Positions 35,369-50,300 of a stretch of DNA of 64,000 nt are shown one piece after another. The position numbers and the translations under genes were made by a program. Within the stretch, counting starts at the first letter, position 1; every line of letters begins with the position of its first letter. The stretch is from positions 92,518,951 through 92,582,950 of the forward strand of contig NC_088172.1 in NCBI RefSeq assembly GCF_028769735.1. The letters run 5' to 3'. The notes under the pieces were generated by a model, which was given only the letters and a program-made list of their open reading frames with translations, was not told where the DNA came from and made no database searches. This DNA is from Zonotrichia leucophrys gambelii. Taxonomy: Eukaryota > Chordata > Aves > Passeriformes > Passerellidae.

Positions 35369-38300
35369 CTGTGGAATGAGAGATGTGCAAAAGAAACAAG
35401 AAAATGAGGTAACCAAGGAAAAGAAGATATAAAATCATATAAAGAGATGAGATTTGAAATCATGAAAAAACTTAGAATGATGAAGTCTGACACAAAGTGG
35501 CATGAACTGAAAGAGAAATGAATTTTGCTGCTAGAGTAATGAGGTTAAAGCAGTCACATGCTATGGACACAAGTGATACCCCTCCTACACAGCAGTATTT
35601 CACTGAATTCAAACCACTTTACAGTTCCTAGAAGATGGATGTGCAATTCCATACCCCATATGCAGCATCAGTCTGGTATGGTTACAGCATTTATGCAGAC
35701 CGGCCCAGACGGTCCAGCTTATTGTCCTATATGTGTAAGTGTGAACACTTCAGATACAGAAAGAAAGTTAAAAATACTGGCTAGTTTTTCTTCTTGTTAT
35801 TGTTGGATGAGAGTCGCTGTCGCGGCACTGATGTGAGAGCACGACGAACCGTTCGGCGTCTAAGGACTTCAAAGAGTTTGGAAAACACCTAAAACACGAA
35901 TTCAGCTGTTAGGAAAAAGGGCTCTCACAACACAGCAGAAACTCAATCAAGTTCAGAAAAACAAAAAAAACAAAAAACCTGATTGCCAGTAACTTCTCAC
36001 CTTCCTGGGATTCCTCTGAAGCAAGGAGGGAAAAGAAAGGCAGAGATTCAGAAAAATCAACAGCAAGAATGAGTATTTAATCAGAGTTACTCAGGACTGC
36101 AGTGCTTTGCATGTTACTGGTGATGTGCAGCTCTAACAGCAACGCTGCTGAGGGCTTTTGGAGACCCCTTCCTCCAGCCCCCAGGTGGCAAGCTCCTGCC
36201 AGCATAAGCCAAGCTCTCCCCATCCCAGGGAAGGCAGCAGCCAAACCAAGCCTTTTGTGCAGCAGCAGCTCCAGTAGTACTGGAGAGCCTCAATTTTAAT
36301 CACTAGTCAGTGATGCTTACTCAAGATTTGGCTACCAACTCTTACTTACTGATGCTCATTTCCCACTTTTTAAGAACCCACTTTTTATGCTCCAGTGGAA
36401 CTTAAAGCCTGACTGGCACCCTCAGCAGGTTGCTCAGATAGGCCTAGTGTACCAGTGCCTAGGATCAGCCTTGAACACAGGAATTTTCCAGCTGTGGAAG
36501 CAAGCATCTGTGCAGAAGGCTGCAGTTAGTTATCTGCTCATGCCTCATAGGACACACTTTAATGTCACCCCAGATAAGCTCAGTGCACCCTTTATTTCCA
36601 GTAACAACAGCAGCAAAGTGCTTTCCTTCTACTGGCACTGGACAGAGCTAGTCAGAATGCTCCAAAAACTACTGGTCAGGAATTCTCTACATTGACTTTA
36701 CTGGCACAGTTAAGTTTAGGCAGCAAAATCTCTATGCAGAAAGTTTTCTCCTCCAGCTCTGTTGTCCTTACACTCACATCTTTTCTTTCAGGAATTTGTT
36801 GAGCATTCCTTGCAAACAGCAGTTGCACCCACTGAAGCTGTCACAGACAGCACAGGTCTCCCTGATGGATGAAACCTGCTGTGCACCCTCTGGGAGCAGC
36901 TGCTGAAAGCCATCACTCAGCCCGTTCTCTCCAAGGACTAATCAATTCCTTGCTCTGAATAAGGAAAGAGTTTTGAAGTGTCCCCTCTACCATCTAAGTA
37001 ACCTTCTGCACCTCAAGTAGCACTTGTTTGATAATATCCTAAGCTTATTTAACATTCCTTGTGTGCAGCATCTGTTCCTGAAGAGAGCAGTCACACTACT
37101 GAGCAGATTTTCCCTTTGGCAGCACTAGCATTCTCTATTAGGTCTAGAGCAGCTTTTCCCTCTCAGCACTGAACAGAAGCTGTTTGATTTGTCTGCTCAA
37201 GACAGCAAGATTTTGCAATAAAGACAGATACCAACCTGTTCCCATATAGCTTCAGCGATCTGATCAATGGCTGTTCCAACTTCTCTGAATTCCCCAGAGT
37301 ACTTAACGTATGCCCAAGTACAAAACGATATAAGAGCCATCCCCAGCACGAGATTACACAGGGCAGCTATGGAGTTCATGCCAAGGAACCCAGTCAGTCC
37401 TGAGATTATGTACATGGCAAACATGACTGCAAATAGAGTGGCAGGGGTACGAGCAGCATAAAAGATGTTTTTGCCATCGTTGTGCTTCACAAAGTTTGCA
37501 TAGATCTCTTCGATTTCCCCTTCCAGTTGCTCCTGGTAGCGCCGGCAGAACTCTTCCCCTCCCATCTTCTTGACGGAGCGGAACTGGCGGATGGCGCTCT
37601 CGCGGAAATCCTGGTGCTTCTGCTCCAGGTCCGACGGGGCAATGTAAGGCTTATCTCCCCCACACACCTGAGGGACAAGCAGACACAGGGAATCACACCC
37701 TGAGAGCAGCTGCCCCTCGCTGCCCCCTCGGCTCTGCGAGCCCCAGGCCCAGTCAAAGGGATTTGGGGTCCTGGCAGGGCAGGAGCCTCACCCATCCAAC
37801 CACACCCAGACCCACAGCACAGAAATGAATTCATGCTTCCTCTGTTCTCCTCAGGCAAGCCCAGAAGGACAGGACAACAGCCACACACACATCCCTGCTT
37901 TTCCCCAGAATGAAGTCCTCCACATCCCAAAACTCCCTGGAAAATGCCTGCCAGTCTCACCCTTCAGAGCAGCTTTTTCACATTGCCCAGAGCACGTTAA
38001 ACACCAGGAGCTGCTGAGGGATCAAGAGGCCACCACACAAATAACTGCCACTGTTTTCTTATCCTCTGTGACGCTGCACCTGTTGTTCCTTACATTTCAG
38101 GTCATTAGGGGGACAGTATTTTGGTTCTGCACACTCAGCAAAGGAGGGCTTTGGTTCATGAGGACAACTCAGAGGCTGCAGCAAGAACTACCTTTACATA
38201 ATCGAGTTTTAAATCCAAAGAGTTCCCACTTCTGTTCTTAAAAATAGAAGTTTCAGAGCTGTGTCAGATCAAGAACATCATATGAGACATCTGGATAAAA

Positions 38301-41300
38301 AACTATTCCATAATTTGTGCATATCTCTACAGTGATATAAAAATATACAGTACTGGGGAACATTACTATGGAAACAAAGTCTGTTTAAAAGAACATCTGT
38401 TTCTGTTTATTCCCTGCCCCAAGTTAGAAACCTTACTGCTACAGAGTCTCAACTACCATTGAAGATTCAAGTTTGGAAGGCAGACTTGGCACTTATTATA
38501 AACAACACATTTACTATTTCAAGACATTTTCCAAAATGGAAATAGAGGAGTTCCCTTAAACCAGCAGAGCATTCTCCAAACAGCCTGCTAACAAATGGAA
38601 CTGGATTGTCTGCTACTAGCACTAGGTCTTACTTTAATTTCAAAACAACTAGTTCAGCAATTAAGACCACAATTAGCCTAATTAATGGGGAGCTATGTTT
38701 ATAGCATGTTCTCACACCTACTGGTCTTTCTGGTTGTACAGTTTCACAATAAGCACAGTCCTGTTAAGCTTTACGAGACAGGTAATGGTTTTCAGAATTT
38801 CCTAAGATAAAACCTTGCCTACCACTACATTAAAGTATGAAATCCATCCAGCATTCAGCCTAGAACCATATCAGATCACTATCTTCAAGAGAAGAAGCAA
38901 GTGGGAAATTACATACACAAGTTTTTCAAAGTAATTCTTGTCTTCAAAGGGGTTTCTTTACATTTTTGAATCACTTCAATGCTTGGATTTTACAGCTAAT
39001 GAATGACCACGATTCAGAAGCATGAGGCTACAGAACCAGAATTCCACCCCTGTGCAAGCCTGACACAACACATGTCTGCTCACCTGCTGGTGCATTTCGT
39101 GCCACAGGGTTTCGAGATGCCTGTCAGGGGCCACAGAGGGAACTAACAGGTGGGAATCCTGCACACACCCCCATTCTCAGACCTCCCCAGCATCACAGCC
39201 AGGCTCAGAGAGCAGAAAACACACAAGTCCTGGCCCTGAGTCAGCTTCCCCCACTGAAGTGCTCACACAGAGGGCACCATGGAAGCTGAAGGCCTGTGTT
39301 TGCATGCAGGTGTTTAGGAAAGGTTGTGCCATCATACCTGCTCCATGCCTTTGCTGTACAAGTCTTTTGCTCCTGCCACAGCAGCAAGATTGTTCGCCTC
39401 AGCTGTTGCCTAGAAAACATGGAGCATCCTGTGTCACTCACAGCATTGCCAGGTTTTACACAGCACTGCACTCCAAACATACCCCCAAAATCTCCACAGC
39501 TCCTGATGGCCAGGAAAAGGCCACACAAAAATAAGTGAAGTTCAGCAACAGACATTAAAACATTGCTGCCCTTCTTCAGCTTTCTCGCACAGCTGCAAAC
39601 AAACCTCAGTTTGCTCCTACAGCCTTTTCATCATGAGCAACTTCCTCTGAATGCTCTACTGTTAATAAGCACATAAGGGTCACTAAACTATTATATTTTA
39701 ATCCTGGTACTGGATTACTTCCAGTACCCAAGAGGAAAGAAGGAATCTGGGATTATTTCTACATTACAGATGTACAGTTTTGGTCTCAAATGTAATTGTC
39801 AAGTTTGTTAAGAATTTAAGTCTTATTTTCTACCTGTGTCATGTCAGGGACAATTATTGTAGTTAAAGCTGCAAGATGTCATTTTCTGGATATCTCCCAG
39901 CCAAACAGCAAGTTACAGGAAAAGAATGCTTGGACAGTAAAGCAGCTAAAAAACACAACCAACCAAACAGAACCCAGCTCAATTTGGTTGATTTAATTTC
40001 ATTTGGTTGCTAAAACAGAGGGAAAAGTACTCAACCACCACAGTTCAGGTGGCTTTCAAAGCACACAGATCCTTCCAGAACAACAGCTGGGAGGGGGGGA
40101 CTCAGGCCCACAGCAGTCATGATTCCTCAGCTGAAAAGAACTTATAAAGTACACATCATCTAATAGTCAGGTTATTTGAAAGAAAATAAAATACCTGCAG
40201 CATAGATTTCGGATGAGGTAGCTCCTCTCCTTGATAGATTTTAATGTAAGCCTGGGAGGGAGAAAAAGAGTTTATTTTTATAAACATTTATGCTTTAGGA
40301 GAATAAGAAATGAGGGATGATACAAAGACAGAGCTCAGATTATTTCTCTGTAATAGTGCTGAACACTAAATTATGCAATTTTCTTCACAGAAGTCTGGCA
40401 ATTTTTTCCCCCTCACTTTCCTATGCTGGGGCCCAGCAGGGCAGCAGAGCACCCTGAGGGGATGCCACCCCTGTCCCAAGATGTGACAGGTTTTGACAGC
40501 CGGTTTCTACTCCCTCAAATACTTAAGGTCTTTGCTAGACAGGGAATCTTCACCCATAACAAAAGAGTGAAGATGACTATCCCAACCTTTCTGGCAAGAG
40601 GTCTGCTCAAATTTACCCCAGTGCTGGGAGAACCAATATTTACATTTCTCCACATGCCTTGATCTACTGTAGTGTAGGAAAAAAAAAAAAACAGATCAAG
40701 GCACTTTGTACAGACAGAGCTGAGCAGACAAAACACTTCCAGGCAGCCTACCCCACTGTGCCCCACCCCACTTATCCTCAGGGGTCCTTTCTGTCCCCAG
40801 GGTTCCAGGGGGCTGGAAGAGAACACACACACTTCATTTCTTGTGCAGCCCCCACAGGCTGGCCCTGGCACAGCTCCTGGGGACAGGGAAGTGGGGCACA
40901 GCAGGCAGCAGCAGCCATTCCAGGGCCTTGGACAAGCTGTGCAAGTTACACCAGCAAGGCCACTCTCAGCCCCTTGAGGGGAGTCTGTCCTCTCTCTTCT
41001 CACCACGGCTGCCCTCCCTCCCTGCCCTGGCTGCCAGCCTCAGGCCTGAGGATTTTCTGCTCCAAGGGAGGAGAGAACAAGGTTATCAGGGTCCCCATGT
41101 ACTCGGTGCTCTAGGTTGCAGAACAACCTACAAAAACATATAGAGTTATACAGGACTCTGGTCCCTTGACAGCCTCCTTGCTCCTGCAGCTATTTCCTCC
41201 AAGTAAAAGCCCTACAGTTCCCAGCTCAGGCCTCACAATCTCAGCTTCAGATGCACAGTCCCAAGGGAGCAGGCCTCTTTAGTTACATAAGCATGGCATT

Positions 41301-44300
41301 TCTGCAGCACCCCACAGCACTGCTCCCCAAATGGATACAGGATACAAATCAGCTTTCCAGCAGTGGTTTTACTCTTGGGTTTTAGGATGCAGTGCTTTCT
41401 AAACATGCTGAACATGCCCTCCCTGCACTGTACCTGAGTGGGTCCTACTAGAGAAAAACTAGAGCAAACAGCAGCATGCAACCATGTAAACAGAGAGAGT
41501 GAACCTCTGCACTCCCATGCTGGTTTTACACTTGCCAGAACAGCCATCACTTCTGCATCTCACACCATGTCTTTCCTTCAAAAAGTTACTTTGTTTTACA
41601 AGTGAAGTTAAATGAGCTCTGGTCTCAAATTCCTTCCTTGCATAGTTTGTTTCATAACATCAGCCTAACTTTTCTATCCCAAAAGTAGCAATGCAAAACT
41701 CCTGTCTTTAGGAGACAGCGGCATCATTCCCACCAAACCAACTGTCTAAGTAGTCCCAATTAAAAAAAAAAAAAAAATAAGGCTACACACACCATCCCTG
41801 GTGATGTAGAGATTATGTTATCACATTTCTGCTGGTGTCACCATGATACCAAAAAAGCTCAAGACTAACAGCTGTGAGTATCCTGCATAAATATTTCAGA
41901 GCACAGTGGTGCTACACATGCAAGTGCTTAGAAAGCACCTTCCCTGCATGTTAAAAATCCAGAAGGGAGTATCTGAAATTCTCATTGCATTCCTATGAGT
42001 TTAAGAGCTGTTTTTCTATCTGTAAAAACTACATGACCAAAACAAAAAAAAACCAACTGGGATTTCAAAGTAGGAAAAAAATATCTACTAAAGCTTGAGC
42101 TATCTCAGCCTACTCACAGAGAGGAAAATTAAAGCTACCAACCCACAAATTTTGCTAACAGTAGCTTGCAAAGAGCCGTACTGCTAGAAAGTAGTGTGCC
42201 AGTTCTGGAAAGTCAGAGTAATGAAGTGAAAATAAAAGTGAGCTGATCAGCGAGTGTCAGCCTAGATAGCCTATCTTCTCTGGGAACAACATGGCCTAAA
42301 ATTAGAATACTGTCTTTTAAGCTATTAACAGAAATAATTAGTATGAGTTTGCTTACCTTGAAGTATTCTACAAGATCTCTACAGGTCACCTTGGATCCAC
42401 TAATCTCTTTTTCTACCAAGTTTTCAGGGGCAAGCAGTAACGGTATCAAATTCCGCAGTTCATTCTTAAAATCCTCATCTATATCTAGTAAAATTCAATC
42501 AATTTCAAGAAAAAAGTGGTTAGTTTTTAATCTTGTATCTCCTAAAGGAACAGTGATAGCCCACAATTCTTCTACATCTACAACATCACAATGCTGTACT
42601 GTATTTTTAAGGTATTTAAAGGCTTACAAAGAGAATATAGCTTTAGTAAATTCTAACTACTCCCAGTTAGTAGTACTCTAATGTACCAATCTTAACTGGG
42701 ACAACAAGGTGCCACTGTCCTTTCAGTATTTTAAATGCACTTCCCCAATGACACCAATGCCCGATGACCTCACAGGGTGTGCCCTCAGCACAGCAGGGGC
42801 TGCCACCCCACCACTGCAACTCACTGTTACAGCCCTTGCCATCCTGATGCATTCCCTCAGCTGGGGGACACACATCCCTTGGAGGAATCCAACTGCCTCT
42901 CGTTCTGCAGTAGCAGAACACTGTGGCTTTTATCTCAGCCATTTCAGAGCTGACCTGTGGTTCAGCAAGTTCTTAGAGAAAAGCCTTTCCAGAAAAAAAA
43001 GTCTTTAATCTTGGGAATTCTGCCCTCTGGAGCCCTTCGTTATCTTTGGAATCTCCATTTAATGACCTTTAAGCATGTCTCAAGTTATCAGATTACAATG
43101 AACAGCTAGACACAAAGATATCCATTCCCTCTCCCTGCTTAATTCCTCTACTTTTAAACCACTAAAAAGAGCACACAATGCACATTTCTAAATTCTGCAG
43201 CTTCACCTTTTAGCCTTATATTTTCCAGTCAGGCATTTCAATAGCTAACCATTACAGTGCTTAACTTTCATCATATAAGAAAACAAACTCAGTGATCTGA
43301 ATCAAGAAACACAAAATGAAAAGCTTCCTACCATTCAATCTCCCATCAAAATTTGGATTTGTTGCAACTTTAAGACCAGGGTGGGGCAACAGGAAACACC
43401 CAAGATTACTGAAACAGGAGTGAATATGCTTCCTTACATTCTGTAGCTCTTCATGTTGGTTTTGCTTTACCTGAAGGAAAAAAAGGTATTAAGAACTGCT
43501 ACCAGTTTTACAGCATTGCAGTTAAGATTAACCATCATCTTAAAAGCAGCAAGAGCACAAAAGTGTGTTTAAGCTTTTATTTCTGAACTTAATAATGTTA
43601 ACTTTGCCTATAAGTAGAAACACCACAAATGTATTTTATTAGCACAAGGAGCCAGCTCATGATGCATCATTGTCTTGACAGCACAGTGTCACTTACAAGA
43701 TCAGAACAGGACTACTGGAGATAACTTACCTGCAATCTTTTCTCTAGGAACTTTCTTCCTCCTTCCAAGCCATATGCATGTTCATAAGGATAACTCCAAT
43801 CTCTAATTAAGAACATTAATGTCTGCAACAGGAAGAACAACAGCAGCGAATGCTTTGCATCATTCCTAACGTCAAAAATTTCTATCACATGTGATTATTT
43901 TAAGTATTTGGCTGCTCTAAAACTAAATATATTATAGATTACAAGCAAGGATACTATGTAAATGTTTGGGTATATTTGGCTGCACTAAATGTAGCAGCCT
44001 TGTAGTTCTGTGGTGCAAGTCATTGCTTGTTTAAAAAACCAACTAAACAGAACACCCACCACCAAACAGGACCTTTTCTCAGAACCATCTACCACCAGCA
44101 AGGACCAACTATATCTCAGAGTAATAAAAAAGAAGGCAGTACAAAATTTATCTCCTTAACACCTGCATAACACTTGACATTTTGATTCTTTTTATACCTT
44201 ATAACTCAAGCACAAAGCTATACTTGCCCAAAATGTGATTCTCTTCAGCATTTTTCCATTGGGGTTTTGCAAAGCCATGTGGCAATAGCGAAGGAAAATT

Positions 44301-47300
44301 AGTCTTGCAAAGAACTGGTTACCTTCAGCCCAACTAACTGATCTGCAGAAATTATCCTGAGCTCATTTTCTACACATTAAATCTATTTAACACAGTTACC
44401 TGAAACGGCTTTTGGTAGATTTCTTCCATAGCTAGTCTTCCATATTCTGTAAACAACTGAGAGAAAGAACAGTGTAAGGATGTGCCACACAGAAAACATT
44501 TTTCTGCTGTGAAATATTCTATTACGTCACTAAAAAACAAATCATTCAATCTTATATCTTACTATAGGTTTCAATCTTATGCCTTACTACAGGTTGAGAA
44601 TGGCAAACAATCCTCAATAATGAGTATACCAACCCTCAATAAGATTCAGGTAGGAGACATGATTCCCACAGGCTTCACAGTGCCATTCCTGAACTGTCAA
44701 CACACTGCAGTTTTAAGTGGGTGGCTGTTGGGCTATTCTCAGAGAAAAGCTGGCTGCATTTCTCACCAAGCCAACTTCCAACACTTGCTTCCTAGGCTAA
44801 GGAGGTAAGGCTGACTAACATTTGCCCCTTACTTCCCACAAAAGGTTTATTCCTGGAAATCCCAGGGAACTTGGCTCTAGCCAATATATCAGACATTTAA
44901 ATACAAGCCAAGTTCAGCAGCTTCTCAGATCTCTGCTTCACCTCATGACCTTTAATAATTGTTCCTTCCCTCCAGTATAAAAGCTGGTATCAGCTGTCTT
45001 CCTCTGCCTGCTTTCACCATCTTTAACACCAGCAGCAGCATTCCTTGCTGGCCAAGCCACCCACAAGAGCAGGAATGAGGGACTGTGCTGGCTGCCTCAG
45101 CACAGGTCAGTACTGGCAGGGCTTGATCCATGCCAGCCTCCTTACAGATACTGCAGGTTGAGATGATGGAAGCACACCAGAACTCTGCAGTGCCAGGCAA
45201 TCATTATTCTGCATTAAACTAACTCCTGGAGTGTCTCAGGTAGATTATGGCTCAAAGGGCACGTCTGGTGTTGATCACAAGAGCACCTGGAAGTCACAAG
45301 ATTAATTTAATTTACAAGCCCTTGTCACCCTGAGCAAAAGCAGCTGTGAAGTGGCCAAGCACCCACAAGAGTCTGGTTTCTTTGACCCAAACTCTTTACC
45401 TCATTCACTTCCCTGCTAAATGTAAAAGGCAGTCAGAGACTAACAGTATTTCACAATTATATAAATTCCTATTAAAACAGAAATTCAGAATTTCCTTCCC
45501 TTAGATCATGATTCCCTGCTGCAACTTTAAATTGTATTTGTATTTATCATCCTTATTTATCCTTGTATTTATCATCCTTCAAATCTCACCCTCCAGCAGA
45601 ACAGAGATAGATTGTTTTATTCAGATTACACCAAGCCTGTTAAAGGACCAAAGTCTCAAGGGAAGCCTGGCTCTCAAATAATGACCTACAGATTTTTTGT
45701 TCTCACTGCTCGGTTGTGGTTTTTTTTGGGGTGTAGGGGGTATGGGCCCAGTGATTCAACCCTGCTAATTGAGAACAGCTTCATAAGAATACTTTTAGTT
45801 AGTGCTCTTTTACTTCCAGCATTGGCAGCCAGTCTGCTGCAGCACTGAAGACACACAGAACAGTTTTAAGCCGTGACAAGGTCATGGCCTTGGCATTTGG
45901 CAATACACAAGCGACTCTGTAAAGCTACAGGTTTTAAGTTAAGGAGATAATGTTCTTGCACCATTCACATGAAGCCATAATTCAGTGGCCTTTGACCACA
46001 ATGTTGCATTAGAGGATAAAAACCCCATGGTGAAGACATTCTCCTGCTTTTATTTCTAAGCAGAATAAAACTCTGCAGAAGTTTCTCAGCTGAAAAAACA
46101 GAGATGGCTTCTGGGCAGAAGACTCTTTCTGGCCTGAGCCAAACTCCAGCACTTCCTTACAAACTGCTTATGAAATAACATCCATTTTCCTATTTTAGGA
46201 AAAACATGTAGCACTGGAATTTCACCATTAAGGATTTCCATAAACAATTTTCCTTTCTCATTTCCTCAGGAATTTAAGAACTTGCAATACAGAGAACAGA
46301 CTTTAGGAGAACCAGCCCGATTAGAAGCTCATACTATTTTACCTCTACACTGGCACAGTAGAAGCATCATGAAATTGATGCAAACACAGTTTTTACAGAC
46401 TGTACCAGTCTGTACTGTACCTTTAGTTTCAGGTCAAATTCAGTGTTTTACATGAGCTCCCAAGTCAGTTACATGAATAGTAACTTCCAGAACATTGTCA
46501 AGACTATCAGTTCAGAAGCAGTTTAACATAAATTCACCATATTCCTACCTGCAAGTGCTGAAGGTCATCTTCCTGAATATTCTGAGACAAGTTGTATACC
46601 TGCAAGAGACAATTACAGTGTCACATGAAACCACTGTCTTACAATCATAGTCTCTTTCACACACTGAGTATATTTGCTCCCTCTAGAAAAAGTGTAACTA
46701 CCCAAAAGTCAGCAAGTAGAAAGGTGTCACAGAACACACCTCAAACAAAAGTCACCTCCTTATTCAAAAATGATTCACCAGAGTTCACCAGAGCCAACTC
46801 CACAGGACAGAAGCAATGCTCTACCTACTCCTGTTCCTTTTAGGTTGTGGCATGTCTGAAGAAAGTCACTTGTCACCCCTCAAAAACCTGCTCACTTTGG
46901 CACCTCTAAGGCACAAGCTTAGAAGTAGCTTCGAGTATAGCACAATTCTCAGGAGTTTAATTGACACTTGAACAGAAGTAGCAATTTTAAGTTTGGCTGA
47001 TCACAGCATGTCACCCTAAACCCTATCTACAGCCTTAAGAAAGATTCTGTAACACATCTGTAAAGAAGCAGCTGCTACTTTGACATCTTGGGGGAAGGGG
47101 ATTTCCTAGTTCTGTCAGCAATTCAACTCAGCCTGGCCTTGCATAACCTTGATTCCACCAAGCAACTTGGGTAGTTTATGTACCACAATAAGAAAAAGTA
47201 TGGAATTTTAAATCAGAGCTGGAGGAAGATTGCAGGTGTGCTCAGGATATATTCTTTGCACAATCAGGATAGAGGCTTCTGCCATTATTTGCCAGCAGGG

Positions 47301-50300
47301 ATATTCTCACCTGGACAGAGCTCGTCATGGTGCTGAGGGCAAAAACTGTTGCACAGTCTTTGATAGTGGATTGGCTATCAAAGGCACCTTGGGTATCCAT
47401 GAGTAGCACAGCAACCTGCAGAGTTTGAAAGAACAGCAGCAGTTAACCAGATCATGGACCCCTCCACACTCCTGGCCACGGGGGTCAGCTCTGTTTCAAT
47501 CTCTGCCCCGTGCCTGCTGAAGAAACCTCAGTCACCTGCACAGGGGACAGCACACAGGCACAGCTGAGTGAGCAGCAGCAGAGGGCCCTGCCATCAGCCT
47601 CTGACCCTGCCTGGCCACCCTGTCCCAGAGAAACAGCCCTCCCTGGCCCACTGGGGGTGCCATGCAGACCAACTGGCAGCTCTCCTCCACTGCAAGAACA
47701 CCAGCCTCAGCTGCAGATCTGGCACAGCTCATCAGAGCTAAGAGTAAGATGGCTACTTATAAATACATATATATCTTAAGATAACTTTTTTCAGCAGAAA
47801 ACAAGATGTTTGATATTGTCTGCTGGAACAACAAGGAAGGAAGTGATATTAATGAAAAAAGTTTATCAGTCCAACTCCCATCTTTGGGATCTGCTACATT
47901 TTCCTTCTCCTTCCCACTGAGAAGCAAGAACAAGTGAGTGATTTGTTCCCAAAGCATAAGCAGATTCACACATAACTGTTTTTTAACTAGAGAAATGTTT
48001 GGTTAGCTGTGAAATTTGTTAAACATCACTAAGCCACTATTTTTAAAATCCATGTCCCACAGATTGGGCATCAGATGCTTCCTTTGCAAATGCAAAGGGT
48101 ATGAAATTTAAATAACCTAAAACCAATGGTTTAGAACACAAATAGCTCAAGATGACCACCACTATTGTGAAGTAAATATTTATTAATGACATTAACATAA
48201 CACCTAATTTCAGCATAAACACCTCCCAGTAAACTTTGCAGTCAAACTGACTTGAGAGTTAAAAAAGAATCAAGTGCTTTTTTTCTCACTGTTAGACTTA
48301 TCCTTTTTTATAGGCTGCTTGCTAAAATTAAATGGAAGGACCAGCTTCCAGACCCTGAAGTACTTACAGCCATGCACTACACTTTACTACAGCTACAAGT
48401 TAGAACATATTCTCACCCTTCAAAGAACAGTGTGTGTTACAGAGCTTTCCCCCCCCCAGCATTTGCCTGTAGATGGTATTTATAGCCATTACAGATTTAC
48501 AACAACCCCAGGATAACCCACCCAGAAGCCTGGACAGGGCAGATTTTACTAAAACAAAGTACTCTCAGAATGAGACTATTGTTGAATTTTGGGTTGTAAG
48601 AACCAATCTCCATCCTTACACTGATAACAGTTTCCAAATATGTTACACAGCTGCTCAGTGCAAAGGAAGGCAACCAATGTTCAAACAGCCGCCATGAAAT
48701 CCATGACATTAAACGTGTACACAGAGGCAAAAATCCTATTTAAGTTTTAGAACGACAAAACAGTTTATGCTGAAGGGGACCTCTAAGAATCATCTTGTTC
48801 CAATCCCTCTGCCAAAGGCAGGGACACCATCCACCAGACCAGGTTGCTTGGAGCCCCACTGAACCTGACCAGGAACACCTCCCCAGTGCGGCATCCACAG
48901 CCTCTCTATTTTTAAAAACCCAAAAAACATCAAACCAAAAAAAAAAGAAAACCAACCCACCACACAACCAAACCAGGAAGCCTACAACTCCTGCAAGGGA
49001 GACCTTGAGTAAATCAAGGTAAGTTAAGCACTCACCTTTGTTCCATTAGGTTTTTCAATTACAAACACTTCACTCCAAATCTGAATGCCAGTGGTTTCCC
49101 GTTCACATCCACCTCTCCATGTAAACCCAGTCAATGGCTCCGTGTTTCCACCTATCCAACAAGGAGAAGTCTACAAAGCAAAAGGAAAAACTTATGTAAA
49201 ACCAAGGAGGAGATTTCTATTGTTTTTTAACATGCTATGTTTTAGCAGACTTCCACACTGTTATTACATTTTCCTCAGAGCCAGCTGACAACACTACAAA
49301 AAATATTAAAACACAGTGCTACTCTGCTGTGTTTCAAGATCATCCACAAAGCAACCCCATGGTATTTGAGTGGCTGCACAACTTTTCAGACACTGAAATG
49401 TAAACGTGCACAGTTTTTGAGTCTCCAGCACACAGAGGTATTGAGAACAGCACAGTTTCGTCCACCAGTTCCACTCTCACAGCTGAGAAAACTCTGCTTA
49501 AACAGAACAGCAGATATTTCAACTCAGGAACAGCTAAACCTCAGCAAGAGACAAAACACCTGATCTTAACTTAATCCTCTCCCTTCCCCCTCAGTAACAG
49601 CTGGCCCAAGCATTTGAGTCCCTGCACTAACAGAAGCCAGCACCACACTCCCAATGCTATCTTGCAGAAGCCACAGAGAACAGACAAGAACCAGAAGATT
49701 CACAATCTATACTTGCCAGCTACAGAGAAAAGGTCAGTTTAAGAGTTTGATAGATGCCAATCAACCCACCCATATTAGAGCTGAGAAGCTATCTGAGAGG
49801 TGAGTACAGTTGGCATCTACCATCCCTGCCTGATGGAATTGTAATGAGGTCTTCAAGGACAGGGGCAGAGCAGCAGCTCACCCACAAGAATTCAGCCATT
49901 ATATGAGCACATCTAACCCAGAAATGCAGCTCATGCACTGGCAAGACAGGAGGATGAGCAGGCACCCAAAGGAAGTTTCACTTTGATGGGTTTTTCTGCA
50001 GCCCCCTCATCAGTTAAACTGTTGTCTGCCTGCCACTTCTTTCAGGGAGGATTTCAGTGTATACAAAGCTTTCTTTCACAGGCTAGAACACAGCAAGCTG
50101 GCATAAGAGACATTTAATGAATTGCCTTCAACTGCCCAGAGCAGATTCCCAGCCAGGAAAGAGTCTACTGAGAAGGTCAAAGTAGAGATTTCTCAATTCA
50201 CTTCTGGGCTCTACCTTGCTGACTCCACACTGGCAGTTTTCAGATAATGGCTCAAGACATTTCTTCACATTTCAGAACACAGCATTGGTACCCAGGGACT

